From NCBI GenBank assembly GCA_019359745.1, contig JAHHGT010000004.1:327406-391405 (forward strand): a stretch of 64,000 bases of DNA, read 5' to 3'. The notes beneath the pieces were generated by a model, which saw only the letters and a list, made by a program, of their open reading frames with translations, had not been told where the DNA came from and searched no databases. A program made the translations under genes and the position numbers. Shown here piece after piece: positions 46,607 through 55,963 of the stretch. This DNA is from Aphanothece saxicola GSE-SYN-MK-01-06B (GTDB lineage: Bacteria; Cyanobacteriota; Cyanobacteriia; PCC-6307; Cyanobiaceae). Every line of letters starts with the position of its first letter. The first letter of the stretch is position 1.

Positions 46607-47835
46607 CCGGTCACGGGACGGCGCCTCAGCAGCAGCAGGGTGCAGTCATCCTCGAGGTGCTGGCTGCTGGTGAAGCCCCGCAGGCTCTGGCGCAGACCCT
46701 GGATCAGGGTGTCCAGGGGGGCCTGGCCCGCCTCGGCCAGCAGGTTCTGGCACCCCTGCATGCCGAAGGGTTCCCCTTCGATGTTCTCCGCTTCGGTGAC
46801 ACCATCGGTGTAAACCATCAGCAGGTCGCCGGGGCTGAGCTGCAGGGCCAGGCTCTGGTATGTGCGGCCAGCAAAGACACCCAGCAGCGCCCCCTTCGGC
46901 ATCGCAATCGGACGCACCTTCCCGTCCTGAAGCAACAGGGGTGGGCAGTGGCCGCCGTTGGAATAGGTGAACAGGCCGGAGGTCACGTCCAGATAGCCAC
47001 AGAACATCGTGACGAAAAGCGCGGCCTCGTTGCCATCGGTGAGGCTGTCGTTGAGGCGGCGCAGAACAGCGTCCGGCGATGTTTCGGTGTTCGCCAGGAT
47101 TCTGAGCAGTCCCACCGAACGCGCCATGAACAGCGCCGCACCGAGGCCATGGCCGGACACATCCCCGATGCAGACGAACAGTCGTTGGTTGTCGACGAAG
47201 AAGGCATCAAAGAAATCTCCCGCCACCGTGGTAGCCGGCTCCATGAGCGTGGCGATCTCAATGTCCGGATGCTCGGAGAACAGACAGCCCTGGGCCGGCA
47301 GCATGTTCAATTGCAGGTCCCTGGCCAGGTCCAGTTCCTTACGCAGGTGGGACAGCTCCAGGGTTTCCCGCTGCGCTTCCAGCGTCAGCTGATTGGTGAG
47401 CCGGGTGCGCTCCACCAGGGAAATCATCATGTTGCGGGCCACCCCCGGCAGCAGCACCATGTGCGACCAGAACACCTGCTGGGGAATCCTCAGCACGGTC
47501 GCCCCATCCTCCGCCCGCACCAGGGCCGAGGCCGGCTGGCCATCGATGGCGGAAAACTCACCGATGCACTGACCGATGGGAATGGCCATGCCCTTGCCGC
47601 GGTAGCCATCGGCCCCGAGGTGGACCGTGACCGTTCCGGCCAGGATGATGAAGATGTCCTCGTTGCTCTGCCCCGGGCTGAGCAGCACCTGGCCCGGAGC
47701 AAGGGGCAGAAGCTCACAACGTTGGACCGCCGCCAGCAACACGTCTTCTCTCACGTCCCGAAAGAGGGGAATGTCCTGGTACGGAAGGGAGGCGCTGGTC
47801 GAGGGGGTCAGGGAGCGTGGGGGCTCGACGCACAT
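46588..47835 (-). CDS. PP2C-type (RsbU/SpoIIE) phosphatase with cyclic-nucleotide-binding domain
   Basis: The protein has 415 residues. Residues about 25-140 are a CRP-like cNMP-binding fold (LAPGQVLLSPGQSNEDIFIILAG split over two strands, then IGQCIGEFSAIDGQPASA). A helical linker (about 145-185) leads to a SpoIIE/RsbU phosphatase domain with VAGDFFDAFFV, GDVSGHGLGAALFMA and VYTDGVTEAEN, which keep the metal-binding Asp residues. It likely dephosphorylates the STAS protein encoded two genes upstream in response to a nucleotide. Third gene of the operon; six bases after the HATPase gene. Confidence 0.9.
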   Translation of the reverse strand: MCVEPPRSLTPSTSASLPYQDIPLFRDVREDVLLAAVQRCELLPLAPGQVLLSPGQSNEDIFIILAGTVTVHLGADGYRGKGMAIPIGQCIGEFSAIDGQPASALVRAEDGATVLRIPQQVFWSHMVLLPGVARNMMISLVERTRLTNQLTLEAQRETLELSHLRKELDLARDLQLNMLPAQGCLFSEHPDIEIATLMEPATTVAGDFFDAFFVDNQRLFVCIGDVSGHGLGAALFMARSVGLLRILANTETSPDAVLRRLNDSLTDGNEAALFVTMFCGYLDVTSGLFTYSNGGHCPPLLLQDGKVRPIAMPKGALLGVFAGRTYQSLALQLSPGDLLMVYTDGVTEAENIEGEPFGMQGCQNLLAEAGQAPLDTLIQGLRQSLRGFTSSQHLEDDCTLLLLRRRPVTGLREAS

Positions 47836-47841
47836 TCCCGA

Positions 47842-48291
47842 TCAGGGCTCTTTTGAGAAGTAGATGCCGAGCTTAAGCACGTTCCTGTCCCCGGCCCTCT
47901 GGTAGCTGCGCTCATCCATGAAGCGGCGCACCAGCAGCAGTCCGAGCCCTCCAGGTTCGGCCTCGGCCAGGGAGCGGGGCAGGGGGCCGCGGCTGACGCC
48001 CAGGGGATCGAAGGCCGGGCCGGCATCGACGATGGTCAGGGTGGCCAGGCCCCGATCGCCGCAATCGGCCAGCTCCAGGGTCAGATCCACTGGGCAGGTG
48101 AAAGACGCGGCCCCGCCGTGGTCGATCAGGTTGGCCAGCACCTCGTTGAGGCAGAGATCCAACTTGCCGGTGGGCTCGGGAGGAACGGCCCGGTTCTGGC
48201 AGTGCTCCGTCAGCCACTGGGAACAGCGCCGCAGCTCCAGGGGGCTGGGCTGCACGGAAAGGCGGAGGGCGTCGGGCTGGGATGGCGCCAT
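47842..48291 (-). CDS. anti-sigma-factor-type serine kinase (RsbW-like HATPase)
   Basis: The protein has 149 residues of the GHKL ATPase fold: LDLCLNEVLANLIDHGG (N box), IVDAGPAFDP (G1 box) and GGLGLLLVRRFMDE (G2 box). In partner-switching systems such a kinase binds either a target or the STAS antagonist and phosphorylates the latter. ATG 48291 is selected since the fold begins about 15 residues later. It is flanked by the STAS gene (10-base gap) and the phosphatase gene (6-base gap). Confidence 0.87.
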   Translation of the reverse strand: MAPSQPDALRLSVQPSPLELRRCSQWLTEHCQNRAVPPEPTGKLDLCLNEVLANLIDHGGAASFTCPVDLTLELADCGDRGLATLTIVDAGPAFDPLGVSRGPLPRSLAEAEPGGLGLLLVRRFMDERSYQRAGDRNVLKLGIYFSKEP

Positions 48292-48301
48292 CGATCCAAC
48301 C

Positions 48302-48673
48302 TCAGGCCAGGGCGACCCGTTCGGCCTGATCCCCATCACCGACCATCGGAATCACGTCGTCGATCCCGGTGGACTCCAAGGTGGCCTTCACCAGTTCGTT
48401 GTCGCCCAGCAGGAGCACCATGCGGCCGCCCTTCTGATCCAGGGCACGGGCGCTGGAGATGATGCTGCGGATGCCGATGGAGGCCAGAAAGCTGACATCA
48501 CGCAGATCCAGAATCACCGGCAATGGTTTGATGGCCGTCAGCGATGTGAGCTTGAGGGCAATCTCTTCCATGCCCAGCATGTCGAGGCGTCCGGAGAGAA
48601 CAACCTTGCGCAGCTTGATGGAGCCATCGGGCTCGAGGACATCGTCCGATCGGATCGAAGCCGTCTGCATCAT
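48302..48673 (-). CDS. STAS-domain anti-sigma-factor antagonist
   Basis: The protein has 123 residues: LRKVVLSGRLDMLGMEEIALKL, VILDLRDVSFLASIGIRSIISSARAL, GGRMVLLLGDNELVKATLESTGIDDVI. The Ser in FLASIGIRS is where RsbV/SpoIIAA-type proteins are phosphorylated. It is the first gene of the STAS-kinase-phosphatase operon. The start may be 48673 or the next ATG at 48670. Confidence 0.88.
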   Translation of the reverse strand: MMQTASIRSDDVLEPDGSIKLRKVVLSGRLDMLGMEEIALKLTSLTAIKPLPVILDLRDVSFLASIGIRSIISSARALDQKGGRMVLLLGDNELVKATLESTGIDDVIPMVGDGDQAERVALA

Positions 48674-48699
48674 GACCGCTGGAAATTGAACCAGGTGAC

Positions 48700-48728
48700 A
48701 TTACCTGGGTTGTGCCGCTTACTGACAA
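48700..48728 (-). promoter_or_regulatory. probable sigma70-type promoter of the partner-switching operon
   Basis: On the minus strand TTGTCA (48728-48723; five of six to consensus) and GGTAAT (48705-48700; four of six) are separated by 17 bases and lie 27 bases before the STAS start. CCAGGT/ACCTGG (48691-48708), a 6-bp inverted repeat, overlaps the -10 region and could be an operator. Confidence 0.5.
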
Positions 48729-48742
48729 GTCGGTCTCTGCGT

Positions 48743-48758
48743 TGTGATGTGCAACACA
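48743..48758. promoter_or_regulatory. CRP-type binding site
   Basis: TGTGATGTGCAACACA fits the CRP/SYCRP1 consensus TGTGA-N6-TCACA in nine of ten positions. Its centre is about 58-61 bases upstream of the transcription start expected from the promoter above, the class I activator spacing. The binding protein is inferred, not seen in this window. Confidence 0.5.
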
Positions 48759-48804
48759 TTCCTGCGGCGAGGTGGCACTCTTCTCGCCCTAATCCGGCGC
48801 AGGT

Positions 48805-49563
48805 TCAATCCGTCCAGTCATTCTTGCTGCGCCGCAGGGCGGCCAGTGCCTGGGCATCCGTTGCTCGCAGAAACAGGTTGGTGCGGCGTTCCTCGCCGAT
48901 GCTGCTGGGGATGGTGGGCCTGTCCTGGGCCCGGGCGAGCAGCACCGCGGCCAGCCGTGCGGCGATGGCCCCATCCTCCGGCCGCTGGGCCGCGGCCCAG
49001 CGCAGATTCGAGGCGGTGTACTCATGGGCGCACCACACCCGGGTCGTCTCCGGCAGCGCCGCCAGCAGCCCCAGGGAGTGATGCATCTGCTCAGGGCTTC
49101 CCTCGAACAGCCGGCCGCAGCCGGCGGCGAACAGGGTGTCGCCGCAGAAGAGCTCCCCTTGCAGGGGCAGATGGAAGGCCAGGTGGGCGCGGGTGTGCCC
49201 CGGCACCGCCAGCACCTCCACCGTCTGGCCCAGCAGGGTGAAGCGGTCGCCGCCCGCCACCCCACGGGTCTGGAAGGGGATCCGTTCCCGGTCGGAGCGG
49301 GCCGCCACCACGTCCGCCCGGGGCCACTCCTCCAGCAGTCCGGGGGTGCCGCCGATGTGATCGCTGTGGTGGTGGGTCTGCAGCACCGCCACCAGCTCCA
49401 GATCCCGCTGCTTCAGCCAGGCGATCGCAGGGGCCGACACTGCCGGATCCACCACCGCCGCCTGCCGGCCGTCGTGGAGCACAAACAGGTAGTTGTCCAG
49501 CAGCACCGGCAGCAACACCACCTCGAGCGGGGTGGCGGGCCTGGCTTGGGCGTGATCCGGCAT
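48805..49563 (-). CDS. gloB: hydroxyacylglutathione hydrolase (glyoxalase II)
   Basis: The protein has 252 residues of the metallo-beta-lactamase fold. The metal motif [10 protein letters not shown] (about 57-66), [30 protein letters not shown] and the terminal glutathione-binding [15 protein letters not shown] identify GloB. It hydrolyses S-lactoylglutathione in methylglyoxal detoxification. Divergent from hisG with about 29 bases between starts; the partner-switching operon follows on the same strand after 131 bases. Confidence 0.92.
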   Translation of the reverse strand: MPDHAQARPATPLEVVLLPVLLDNYLFVLHDGRQAAVVDPAVSAPAIAWLKQRDLELVAVLQTHHHSDHIGGTPGLLEEWPRADVVAARSDRERIPFQTRGVAGGDRFTLLGQTVEVLAVPGHTRAHLAFHLPLQGELFCGDTLFAAGCGRLFEGSPEQMHHSLGLLAALPETTRVWCAHEYTASNLRWAAAQRPEDGAIAARLAAVLLARAQDRPTIPSSIGEERRTNLFLRATDAQALAALRRSKNDWTD

Positions 49564-49592
49564 CGTTACAGTCCAGGTTGCTGCTGGCTTCC

Positions 49593-50261
49593 ATGATCAC
49601 CGCCAACCAGCGGTCCCCGATCACCGTCGCCCTGGCCAAGGGCGCCCTGCTGAAGGATTCGGTGCGCCGCTTTCAGGCGGCCGGTCTGGATTTCTCCGAT
49701 CTGCTGGAGGAGGACAACCGGCTGCTGATGGTGCCGAGTCGCTGCGGCACAGCCAGGGCCCTGCTGGTGCGCAATGCCGATGTGCCGGTGTACGTGGCCT
49801 ACGGCCAGGCCCAGCTTGGGGTGGTGGGCTACGACGTGCTGCGGGAGCACCAGTTGCCGGTGGCCCAGCTCGTCGACCTGGGCTTCGGCGGCTGCCGCAT
49901 GGCGGTGGCGGTGAAGGCCAGCAGCGGTTACCGCCGCGCCGCCGACCTGCCGGCCCACTGCCGCGTGGCCAGCAAGTTCACCCGCTGCGCCGAAGCCTTC
50001 TTCGAGCAGCTGGATCTGCCGGTGGAGCTGATCCACCTCACCGGTTCGGTGGAGCTCGGTCCGATCACGGGCATGTCCGAGGCGATCGTTGACCTGGTGG
50101 CCACCGGCCGCACCCTGCGGGACAACGGTCTGGTGGCGATCGAGGATCTGTTCACCAGCTCCGCCCGCTTGATCGGCCATCCCCTGGCCCTGCGCCTCGA
50201 CGACGGTTCCCTCCAGGGTCTGGTGGAGCGCGTCGCTGCTGTTCCGCTGGCGGTCCGATGA
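49593..50261 (+). CDS. hisG: ATP phosphoribosyltransferase catalytic subunit, short form
   Basis: The protein has 222 residues, the short HisG that needs HisZ as regulatory subunit. [18 protein letters not shown], the [21 protein letters not shown] region, [14 protein letters not shown] and [20 protein letters not shown] [17 protein letters not shown] (PRPP loop) are typical. It catalyses the first step of histidine synthesis. ATG 49593 gives the normal start. The stop overlaps the ABC exporter start (ATGA). Confidence 0.93.
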   Translation: MITANQRSPITVALAKGALLKDSVRRFQAAGLDFSDLLEEDNRLLMVPSRCGTARALLVRNADVPVYVAYGQAQLGVVGYDVLREHQLPVAQLVDLGFGGCRMAVAVKASSGYRRAADLPAHCRVASKFTRCAEAFFEQLDLPVELIHLTGSVELGPITGMSEAIVDLVATGRTLRDNGLVAIEDLFTSSARLIGHPLALRLDDGSLQGLVERVAAVPLAVR

Positions 50262-52057
50262 GCAGCCTTGATGGCCAGCGCCTGCGGCGACTGCTTCCCT
50301 ACCTGGGCCGGGATCGCAAGCGGCTGCTGCTGTCCCTGCTGCTGCTGATCCCCCTGGCCCTGGCGGCCTCGGTGCAGCCGTTGCTGGTGGGCCAGGTGAT
50401 CTCCAAGCTCCGGGGCGAGGAGGTGCTGTCCTGGCTGGCCCCGTTGCCCGTGCCGGCGGCCCTGCGGCTGCTGGTGGTGCTGCTGCTGGCGGCGGTGCTG
50501 CTGCGCCTCTCTCTCCAGGGCACCCAGACCTACAACGTCCAGGTGGTGGGGCAGCGGCTCACCGCCCGCATCCGCGACGACCTGTTCCGCCATGCGATGG
50601 CCCTGTCGCTGCGCTTCCACGACCGCACACCGGTGGGCAAGCTGCTCACCCGCCTCACCAGCGACGTCGATGCCCTGGCCGAGGTGTTCGGCAGCGGTGC
50701 GGTGGGGGTGCTCTCCGATCTGGTCACCTTGCTGGTGATCGGCCTCACCATGCTCTCGATCGAGTGGCGCCTGGGTCTGCTGCTGCTGGCCAGCCAGGTG
50801 CCTGTCACCCTCGGGGTGCTGTGGTTGCAGGGCCGCTACCGCAAGGCCAACTACCGGGTGCGGGAGGAACTGGGCCAGCTCAATGCCGACCTGCAGGAAA
50901 ACCTCCAGGGGCTGGAGGTGGTGCAGATGTTCCGGCGTGAGGCCGTCAACGGCGAGCGCTTCTCCCACACCACCGACGCCTACCGCCGGGCCGTGACGGG
51001 AACGATCTTCTACGACAGCGCCATCTCGGCCTTCATCGAGTGGGTGGCCCTGGCGGCCGTGGCGATGGTGCTGGCCCTGGGCGGCGCCATGGTCACCGGT
51101 GGGGCGATGGGCCTGGGCACCCTCACCACCTTCATCCTGTTCTCCCAGCGGGTGTTCGATCCCCTGCGCCAGCTGGCGGAGCGCTTCACCCAGATCCAGG
51201 GGGGCCTCACCGCCGTGGAGCGCATCGGTGAACTGCTGGAGCAGCCGATCGAGATCGCCGATCTGCCCAGCAGCCAGCGCAGCGCCGCCGCCATGGTCTC
51301 AGGAGCGGAGCGCTTCAGCCCCGGCGAAGTGGAGTTCGAGAACGTCTCCTTCGCCTACCGCCCCGACGATCCGATCCTCACCGACCTCTCCTTCCGCATC
51401 GCCCCCGGCGAGCACGTGGCGATCGTGGGCCCCACCGGCTCCGGCAAGACCACCGTGATCCGGCTGCTCTGCCGGCTGTACGAACCGCAGCAGGGCACCA
51501 TCCGTCTCGATGGCGTGGACATCCGCGAACTGCCGATCGCCACCCTGCGCCGGCGCCTGGGGGTGGTGCTGCAGGACACCTTCCTGTTCAGCGGCAACGT
51601 GGCCGACAACCTCCGCCTCGATGCCGACATCAGTGAGGCGGATCTGGAGCGCCTCTGCGGCGATCTCGGTCTCACTCCCCTGCTGGGCCGGCTGGGGGAG
51701 GGTCTGGCCACCGAGCTGCGCGAGCGGGGCGGCAACCTCTCCTCCGGCGAGCGCCAGCTGCTGGCCGTGGCGCGGGTGGCGATCCGCGACCCGTCTGTGC
51801 TGGTGATGGACGAGGCCACCGCCTTCATGGACCCCTCCACCGAAGCCACGCTGCAGCGGGACCTCGACACCCTGCTCAGCGGCCGCACCGCCATCGTCAT
51901 CGCCCACCGGCTGGCCACCGTTGAAGCCGCCGACCGCATCCTGGTGCTGCGCCGTGGGCGCCTGATCGAAGAGGGCAACCACCGCGAGCTGCGGGCCGTC
52001 GGGGGGCTCTACGCCCAGTTGGCGGAGCTGCAGGAAAAGGGGCTGGCCACGCTCTGA
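50258..52057 (+). CDS. ABC exporter, fused permease-ATPase
   Basis: The protein has 599 residues, a half-size type IV ABC exporter. Six membrane helices (about 15-315) precede the ATPase: Walker [10 protein letters not shown] (about 391), Q-loop [10 protein letters not shown], signature [15 protein letters not shown] (about 494), Walker B VLVMDEAT (about 513), H-loop IAHRLATV. It resembles MdlB/MsbA-like lipid or drug exporters. Translation is coupled to hisG by a four-base overlap, though the functions appear unrelated. The 3' end overlaps the hydrolase gene by 49 bases. Confidence 0.9.
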   Translation: MSSLDGQRLRRLLPYLGRDRKRLLLSLLLLIPLALAASVQPLLVGQVISKLRGEEVLSWLAPLPVPAALRLLVVLLLAAVLLRLSLQGTQTYNVQVVGQRLTARIRDDLFRHAMALSLRFHDRTPVGKLLTRLTSDVDALAEVFGSGAVGVLSDLVTLLVIGLTMLSIEWRLGLLLLASQVPVTLGVLWLQGRYRKANYRVREELGQLNADLQENLQGLEVVQMFRREAVNGERFSHTTDAYRRAVTGTIFYDSAISAFIEWVALAAVAMVLALGGAMVTGGAMGLGTLTTFILFSQRVFDPLRQLAERFTQIQGGLTAVERIGELLEQPIEIADLPSSQRSAAAMVSGAERFSPGEVEFENVSFAYRPDDPILTDLSFRIAPGEHVAIVGPTGSGKTTVIRLLCRLYEPQQGTIRLDGVDIRELPIATLRRRLGVVLQDTFLFSGNVADNLRLDADISEADLERLCGDLGLTPLLGRLGEGLATELRERGGNLSSGERQLLAVARVAIRDPSVLVMDEATAFMDPSTEATLQRDLDTLLSGRTAIVIAHRLATVEAADRILVLRRGRLIEEGNHRELRAVGGLYAQLAELQEKGLATL

Positions 52058-52776
52058 ACCCCTTGGCTCTGGGGGAGAAGTTCCAGCTCGTCCTCCAGCC
52101 AGGTGTCGATCAGGGCCGCCAGCTGCCGTGGTTGTTCGCCCATCGGCAGGTGTCCCAATCCGTTGAGGATGACCAGCCGGTGCAACGGGCTGTATCCGGC
52201 CAGGTGACGCACGTAGCGGGGCTGCATCACCCGGTCGCGGCTGCCGGCGATCCACAGGCTGGGCATCTGGAGTTCGGCCGTGAGCCTGGGCAGCTGGCGA
52301 ACGGCGCCCCGGTTGGTGCTGCAGGCCAGCAGCCCCCGCGCGGCTCGGCCGTCGGCCACCAGGGGGCTGCGGATCGCGGCGGTCCCGGGCAGCTGGGCCG
52401 CCCAGACCGGTCGCCAGCGCAGGAAGGCGGCCCCTCCGCGGCGGACCCGGGCGAAGGGCCGCGGCTGGTACACCCCACCCCCCACGGCGATCTGAACCAG
52501 ACCCCGCAGCTGCTCCCCCAGCAGGGGTGCCGCGTGAAGGGCCAGGCTCCCCCCCAGGGAGTGGCCCAGCAGCACCACCGGCCGGCCGTCGGCCTGTCGC
52601 TGGGCGGCCTCGGCCAGCCAGCGGCCGTAGCTGGCCAGGCTGGCCTGCAGCCCCCGGGGCCGTTCCGTGCCGCCGAAGCCGGGCAGATCAGGGCACCACA
52701 GCGACCAGCGCGGCGCCAGTTCCCGCCGCAGCGGGTGCCACAGCCGGCCCGCCAGCAGCCAGCCATGGACCCCCAC
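52009..52776 (-). CDS. alpha/beta hydrolase
   Basis: The protein has 255 residues from GTG 52776. VHGWLLAGRLW, CPDLPGFGGTERP, the nucleophile elbow LLGHSLGGSLALHAA, LWIAGSRDRVMQP (Asp) and LNGLGHLPMGEQP (His) give a complete catalytic triad. The oxyanion-hole strand normally has more residues before HGW; about twenty more codons are open upstream but lack ATG or GTG, so a rare start may be used. The substrate is unknown. The C-terminal tail is encoded opposite the ABC exporter. Confidence 0.8.
   Translation of the reverse strand: MGVHGWLLAGRLWHPLRRELAPRWSLWCPDLPGFGGTERPRGLQASLASYGRWLAEAAQRQADGRPVVLLGHSLGGSLALHAAPLLGEQLRGLVQIAVGGGVYQPRPFARVRRGGAAFLRWRPVWAAQLPGTAAIRSPLVADGRAARGLLACSTNRGAVRQLPRLTAELQMPSLWIAGSRDRVMQPRYVRHLAGYSPLHRLVILNGLGHLPMGEQPRQLAALIDTWLEDELELLPQSQGVQSVASPFSCSSANWA
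52037..52064. terminator. hairpin around the ABC exporter stop
   Basis: AAGGGG (52037-52042) pairs with CCCCTT (52059-52064); the 16-base loop contains the exporter stop codon. It lies within the 3' end of the opposing hydrolase gene. Confidence 0.3.
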
Positions 52777-52917
52777 GAGCAGGGGCCGATCGGAGCTGGT
52801 GGGGGAGACGCTCAGGACGGTCGCCGGGTGGAGTCCCTACCCTGCCGCAGTCCGGCCTGCATCCGTCAGGATCTTCAGAACGCGTAGCCCCACGTCGTGC
52901 CCGAGACCCTGCCGCTG

Positions 52918-53388
52918 ATGACCGATCTCTACGGGTCCGGCCATCGGCTCTGCACCACCCCCAATCCCAGCCTGGAGCTCGTGCTCAGTCAGGAACGCCC
53001 GATCGATCTGATCGAGCTGGAGGCGCTCTGCGATGCGGTGGGCTGGAGCCGCCGTCCCCTGCGGCGGGTTCGCAAGGCCCTGCAGCACAGTCTTCTGCAG
53101 GTGGGGCTCTGGCGCCATGACGCCCGCCTGCCGCGGCTGGTGGGCTTTGCCCGCTGCACCGGAGACGGAGTCGTGGAGGCCACCGTCTGGGACGTGGCGG
53201 TCCATCCCCGTTACCAGGGTGCCGGCCTGGGCAAGGAGCTGATGGACTATGTGCTCGAGCAGTTGCGGGGCATGGGCATCGACCGGGTGAGCCTGTTCGC
53301 CGATCCCGACGTGGTCGGCTTCTACGCCGCTCAGGGCTGGGAGCTGGAGCCGCTGCAGCGGCGTTGTGCCTTCTGGTATGCCCCCTGA
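52918..53388 (+). CDS. GNAT family N-acetyltransferase
   Basis: The protein has 156 residues. LVGFARCTGDG, VWDVAVHPRYQGAGLGKELMDYVLEQL (acetyl-CoA loop Q/G-x-G-x-G/A, here QGAGLG) and FADPDVVGFYAAQGWE are a standard GNAT core. The family is related to the cyanobacterial/plastid acetyltransferase group; substrate unknown. ATG 52918 (MTDLYGSGH) is preferred; GTG 52897 would add seven residues. Its 3' end overlaps the convergent glycosyltransferase by 58 bases, and CCCC-TGA-GGGG forms a tiny hairpin at its stop (53382-53392). Confidence 0.85.
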   Translation: MTDLYGSGHRLCTTPNPSLELVLSQERPIDLIELEALCDAVGWSRRPLRRVRKALQHSLLQVGLWRHDARLPRLVGFARCTGDGVVEATVWDVAVHPRYQGAGLGKELMDYVLEQLRGMGIDRVSLFADPDVVGFYAAQGWELEPLQRRCAFWYAP

Positions 53389-54077
53389 GGGGTGGGGTCG
53401 TAGTAGCGCTCGGCGAGCTGCTCCGCCGGCGTGCCGCGGCGCCAGGCGCGCCTGAGGCGGGCGTTGGCCAGCACCGTCTGCCACACCCCCAGCCGCTGCC
53501 AGCGCCGGCCATTCACCCGCAGGGCCAGGCCGAGGCTGCCGATCCTCGCCTGGCGCCTGAGGCGCTGCACGAACTCCAGGTCCTCCATCAGCGGCAGCGG
53601 CGCGATCCCGCCGGCGGCGTCGTGCAGCGCCCTGGCCAGCAGCAGCCCCTGGTCGCCGTAGGGCAGCTGGCGCCAGCGGCTGCGCAGCTCCACCGCCAGC
53701 TCCACCAGGCGCAGGGCCGGATCGTCGCCGGCGATGCGCAGCCGGAAGGCCCAGGCTCTGGTCTCGTCGGCGGCGATCGCCGCCGCGAGGGCCCTGGCCC
53801 ACCCCGCTGGCAGGCGCACGTCCCCGTGCAGCAGCAACAGCCAGGGGCCCGCGCTGCGGGCCACCCCAGCGGCCAGCTGGCCGCCACGGCCGCTGCCGTC
53901 GTGGAGCACCAGGGCGCCGGCCAGGGCGGCCAGCCGCGGGGTGCCATCGCGGCTGCCGCCATCCACCACCAGCACCTCCCGCACCAGCGCCGGTGCCGTG
54001 GCCAGATCCGCCAGCAGGGCGGGCAGCCCATGGCTCTCGTCACGGGCGGCGATCACCACGCTCAGGGGGGGCCTCAT
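53331..54077 (-). CDS. glycosyltransferase family 2, TIGR04283 type
   Basis: The protein has 248 residues. LSVVIAARDESHGLPALLADL, VLVVDGGSRDGTP and LLLHGDVRLPAGWARAL give the GT-A fold with the DGGS and DxD-like elements; YGDQGLLLARALHDAAGG and MEDLEFVQRLRR complete the TIGR04283 ('transferase 2, rSAM/selenodomain-associated') pattern. It overlaps the partner gene upstream as ATGA. Pairs of this type have been tied to arsenosugar-like pathways, but no arsenic gene is seen here. Confidence 0.8.
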   Translation of the reverse strand: MRPPLSVVIAARDESHGLPALLADLATAPALVREVLVVDGGSRDGTPRLAALAGALVLHDGSGRGGQLAAGVARSAGPWLLLLHGDVRLPAGWARALAAAIAADETRAWAFRLRIAGDDPALRLVELAVELRSRWRQLPYGDQGLLLARALHDAAGGIAPLPLMEDLEFVQRLRRQARIGSLGLALRVNGRRWQRLGVWQTVLANARLRRAWRRGTPAEQLAERYYDPTPQGAYQKAQRRCSGSSSQP

Positions 54078-54694
54078 CGCCAGGGGGCCAGGTCGGCGGG
54101 GCGGTCGAGGTCATGACGCTCCGCCAGCAGGGCCGGGGCCAGGCCGGCCTGCCGTGCCAGCTCCAGGGTCTGGGCCAGCACCCGGTCGCTGCCCCAGTCG
54201 ATGCCCGTGAACAGCTGGGGCGTGGCCCGGCGCCCACCGATCAGCCAGTAGCCGCCGTCGGCGGCGGGGCCCAGCACCAGGGCGCTGTGCTCCAGGGCCC
54301 GGAAGGCCTCCAGCAGATCCTCGGCGGCCAGCGCCGGCAGATCACTGCCGATCAGAACCACCGCCGCCGCCCCCTCGCGGCAGCCCCGCAGCAGCTGCCG
54401 CTGCAGCCGCAATCCGAGGCTGCCGCTGCCCTGGGCCACTACCCGGTCGACGCCGAGCTGGCGGCCCCAGCGCCGGGCCGCCCTGGGGCCGAGACCGCTT
54501 GCCGCCAGCACCAGCTCCAGTCCACCGCCCTGGCCCCCGGCGCCCGCGGCTGCGACAAGAACCCTGCGGGCCTCGGCCGCGGCGGCCAGCCCGTGCTGGG
54601 TGAGGCGGGCCTGGATGGCGGCCGCCCTGGCCCGGCCCACCCCGGGCACCAGGCGGCTCTTGCAGCGGCCCGGACCCGGCCAGCGGGCCAGCAT
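54074..54694 (-). CDS. TIGR04282-type nucleotidyl/glycosyltransferase-like protein
   Basis: The protein has 206 residues and resembles CofC/MobA-type nucleotidyltransferases: LARWPGPGRCKSRLVPGVG at the nucleotide site, VVLIGSDLPALAAEDL and LGPAADGGYWLIG. It fits TIGR04282 ('transferase 1, rSAM/selenodomain-associated'). ATG 54694 is used; GTG 54697 is one codon upstream. It is translationally coupled to the TIGR04283 gene that follows, and lies 41 bases after the HtrA gene on the same strand. Confidence 0.8.
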   Translation of the reverse strand: MLARWPGPGRCKSRLVPGVGRARAAAIQARLTQHGLAAAAEARRVLVAAAGAGGQGGGLELVLAASGLGPRAARRWGRQLGVDRVVAQGSGSLGLRLQRQLLRGCREGAAAVVLIGSDLPALAAEDLLEAFRALEHSALVLGPAADGGYWLIGGRRATPQLFTGIDWGSDRVLAQTLELARQAGLAPALLAERHDLDRPADLAPWR

Positions 54695-54735
54695 CACCAG
54701 CTGGGGTGCTCCGGTCCCCCGACCCCGCGGCGGCC

Positions 54736-55872
54736 TCAACCCTCGCGCGGCAGCTCGGCGGGGCGGACGGTGAGGTTCTGCCTGGAGCCGTTGCGCAGCA
54801 CCGTGATCGCCAGCGGATCGCCCACCTTGCCCCGGTCGACGCCCAGCTGCACCTCCGAGGCGTTGCGGACCGCCTTGTCGCCCACCTTCTCGATCAGGTC
54901 GCAGGGCTTGAGCCCGCCCCTGGCCGCCGGGCTGTTGGCCATCACCTCGACCACCACCACGCCGTTCACTTCCGGCAGGCGGCACTCGTTGGTGGTGGCG
55001 TTGATCTCCTTGGCCAGCTGGGGGGTGAGGGCCTGGAGGCGCACGCCGATGTAGGGGTGGCTGGCATAGCCGCGCTCCAGGATCTGGGCGGCGATCTGGC
55101 GGGCCGTGTTGATCGGGATCGCGAAGCTGAGGCCGGCGCCAGGGGCCTGGCGAATGGCGGTGTTGATGCCGATCACCTGGCCGCGGTCGTTGATCAGCGG
55201 CCCGCCGCTGTTGCCGGGGTTCACGGCGGCGTCGGTCTGGATGTAAGGCACGCGCTGGCCCTCACCCACGGCGTTGGTGCGCTGGATGGCGCTGATGATC
55301 CCGGCCGTCACCGTGTTGTCGAGGCCGAGGGGGTTGCCGATGGCGATCGCCCATTCCCCCGGCCGCACCTTGTTGGAATCGCCCAGGGTGGCGACCGGCA
55401 GCTTGGAGGCCACCACCTTGACCACCGCCACGTCGGTCAGGGGGTCGGCTCCCAGCACCTTGCCGGTGAAGCTGCGGCCGTCGGGCAGGGTCACGCTCAC
55501 CTCGCTGGCCCCCTCGACCACGTGGGCGTTGGTGAGCAGCACCCCGTCGGAGCGGGTGATGAAGCCCGAGCCCTGGCCCTGCTGCTGCTGAATGGCCGGA
55601 CCCCGGCCGAAGATGCCACCCAGGGGGTTCACGGTGCGCTTGACCGTGTCAATGCGCACCACGGCCGGGCCCGCCTTCTCGACCGCATCGACGATCACGG
55701 AACTGCTGGGCTGCAGCGTCGGTGCCGGTGCCGCATCGCTGATGGGGGCCTGCTCGGGCTTGGGCAGGCCCGGCAGGCCCGGGAGGGCCAGACGGGTGCC
55801 GGTGCAGGAGGTCAGCAGGCCTGCCGTGGCCGCCAGGAGGCTGAGACGTGACAGGAAACGGGGCTGGACCAT
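54736..55872 (-). CDS. HtrA/DegP-type S1C serine protease, lipoprotein
   Basis: The protein has 378 residues. A signal with lipobox LLTSC and a Pro/Ala linker lead to a trypsin-like domain with TNAHVVEG (His), [11 protein letters not shown] (Asp) and NPGNSGGPL (Ser), then one PDZ domain ([34 protein letters not shown]). It matches cyanobacterial HhoA/HhoB/HtrA proteases that degrade misfolded periplasmic or thylakoid-lumen proteins. Divergent from dnaA with about 90 bases between. Confidence 0.92.
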   Translation of the reverse strand: MVQPRFLSRLSLLAATAGLLTSCTGTRLALPGLPGLPKPEQAPISDAAPAPTLQPSSSVIVDAVEKAGPAVVRIDTVKRTVNPLGGIFGRGPAIQQQQGQGSGFITRSDGVLLTNAHVVEGASEVSVTLPDGRSFTGKVLGADPLTDVAVVKVVASKLPVATLGDSNKVRPGEWAIAIGNPLGLDNTVTAGIISAIQRTNAVGEGQRVPYIQTDAAVNPGNSGGPLINDRGQVIGINTAIRQAPGAGLSFAIPINTARQIAAQILERGYASHPYIGVRLQALTPQLAKEINATTNECRLPEVNGVVVVEVMANSPAARGGLKPCDLIEKVGDKAVRNASEVQLGVDRGKVGDPLAITVLRNGSRQNLTVRPAELPREG

Positions 55873-55963
55873 CGGGGGCGGGCGGGCGTCGCTGAAGGAT
55901 TCATTAAAGACGAACCTCCGGGCCCGGGATGCCTATATTCGGCCATCGCGTCGTGGGCTCCTG

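Noticed and set aside
55873..55963. Replication origin beside dnaA
   Set aside because: I searched the gap by eye for TTATCCACA-like boxes and an AT-rich stretch and found neither; only a TATATT box is present.
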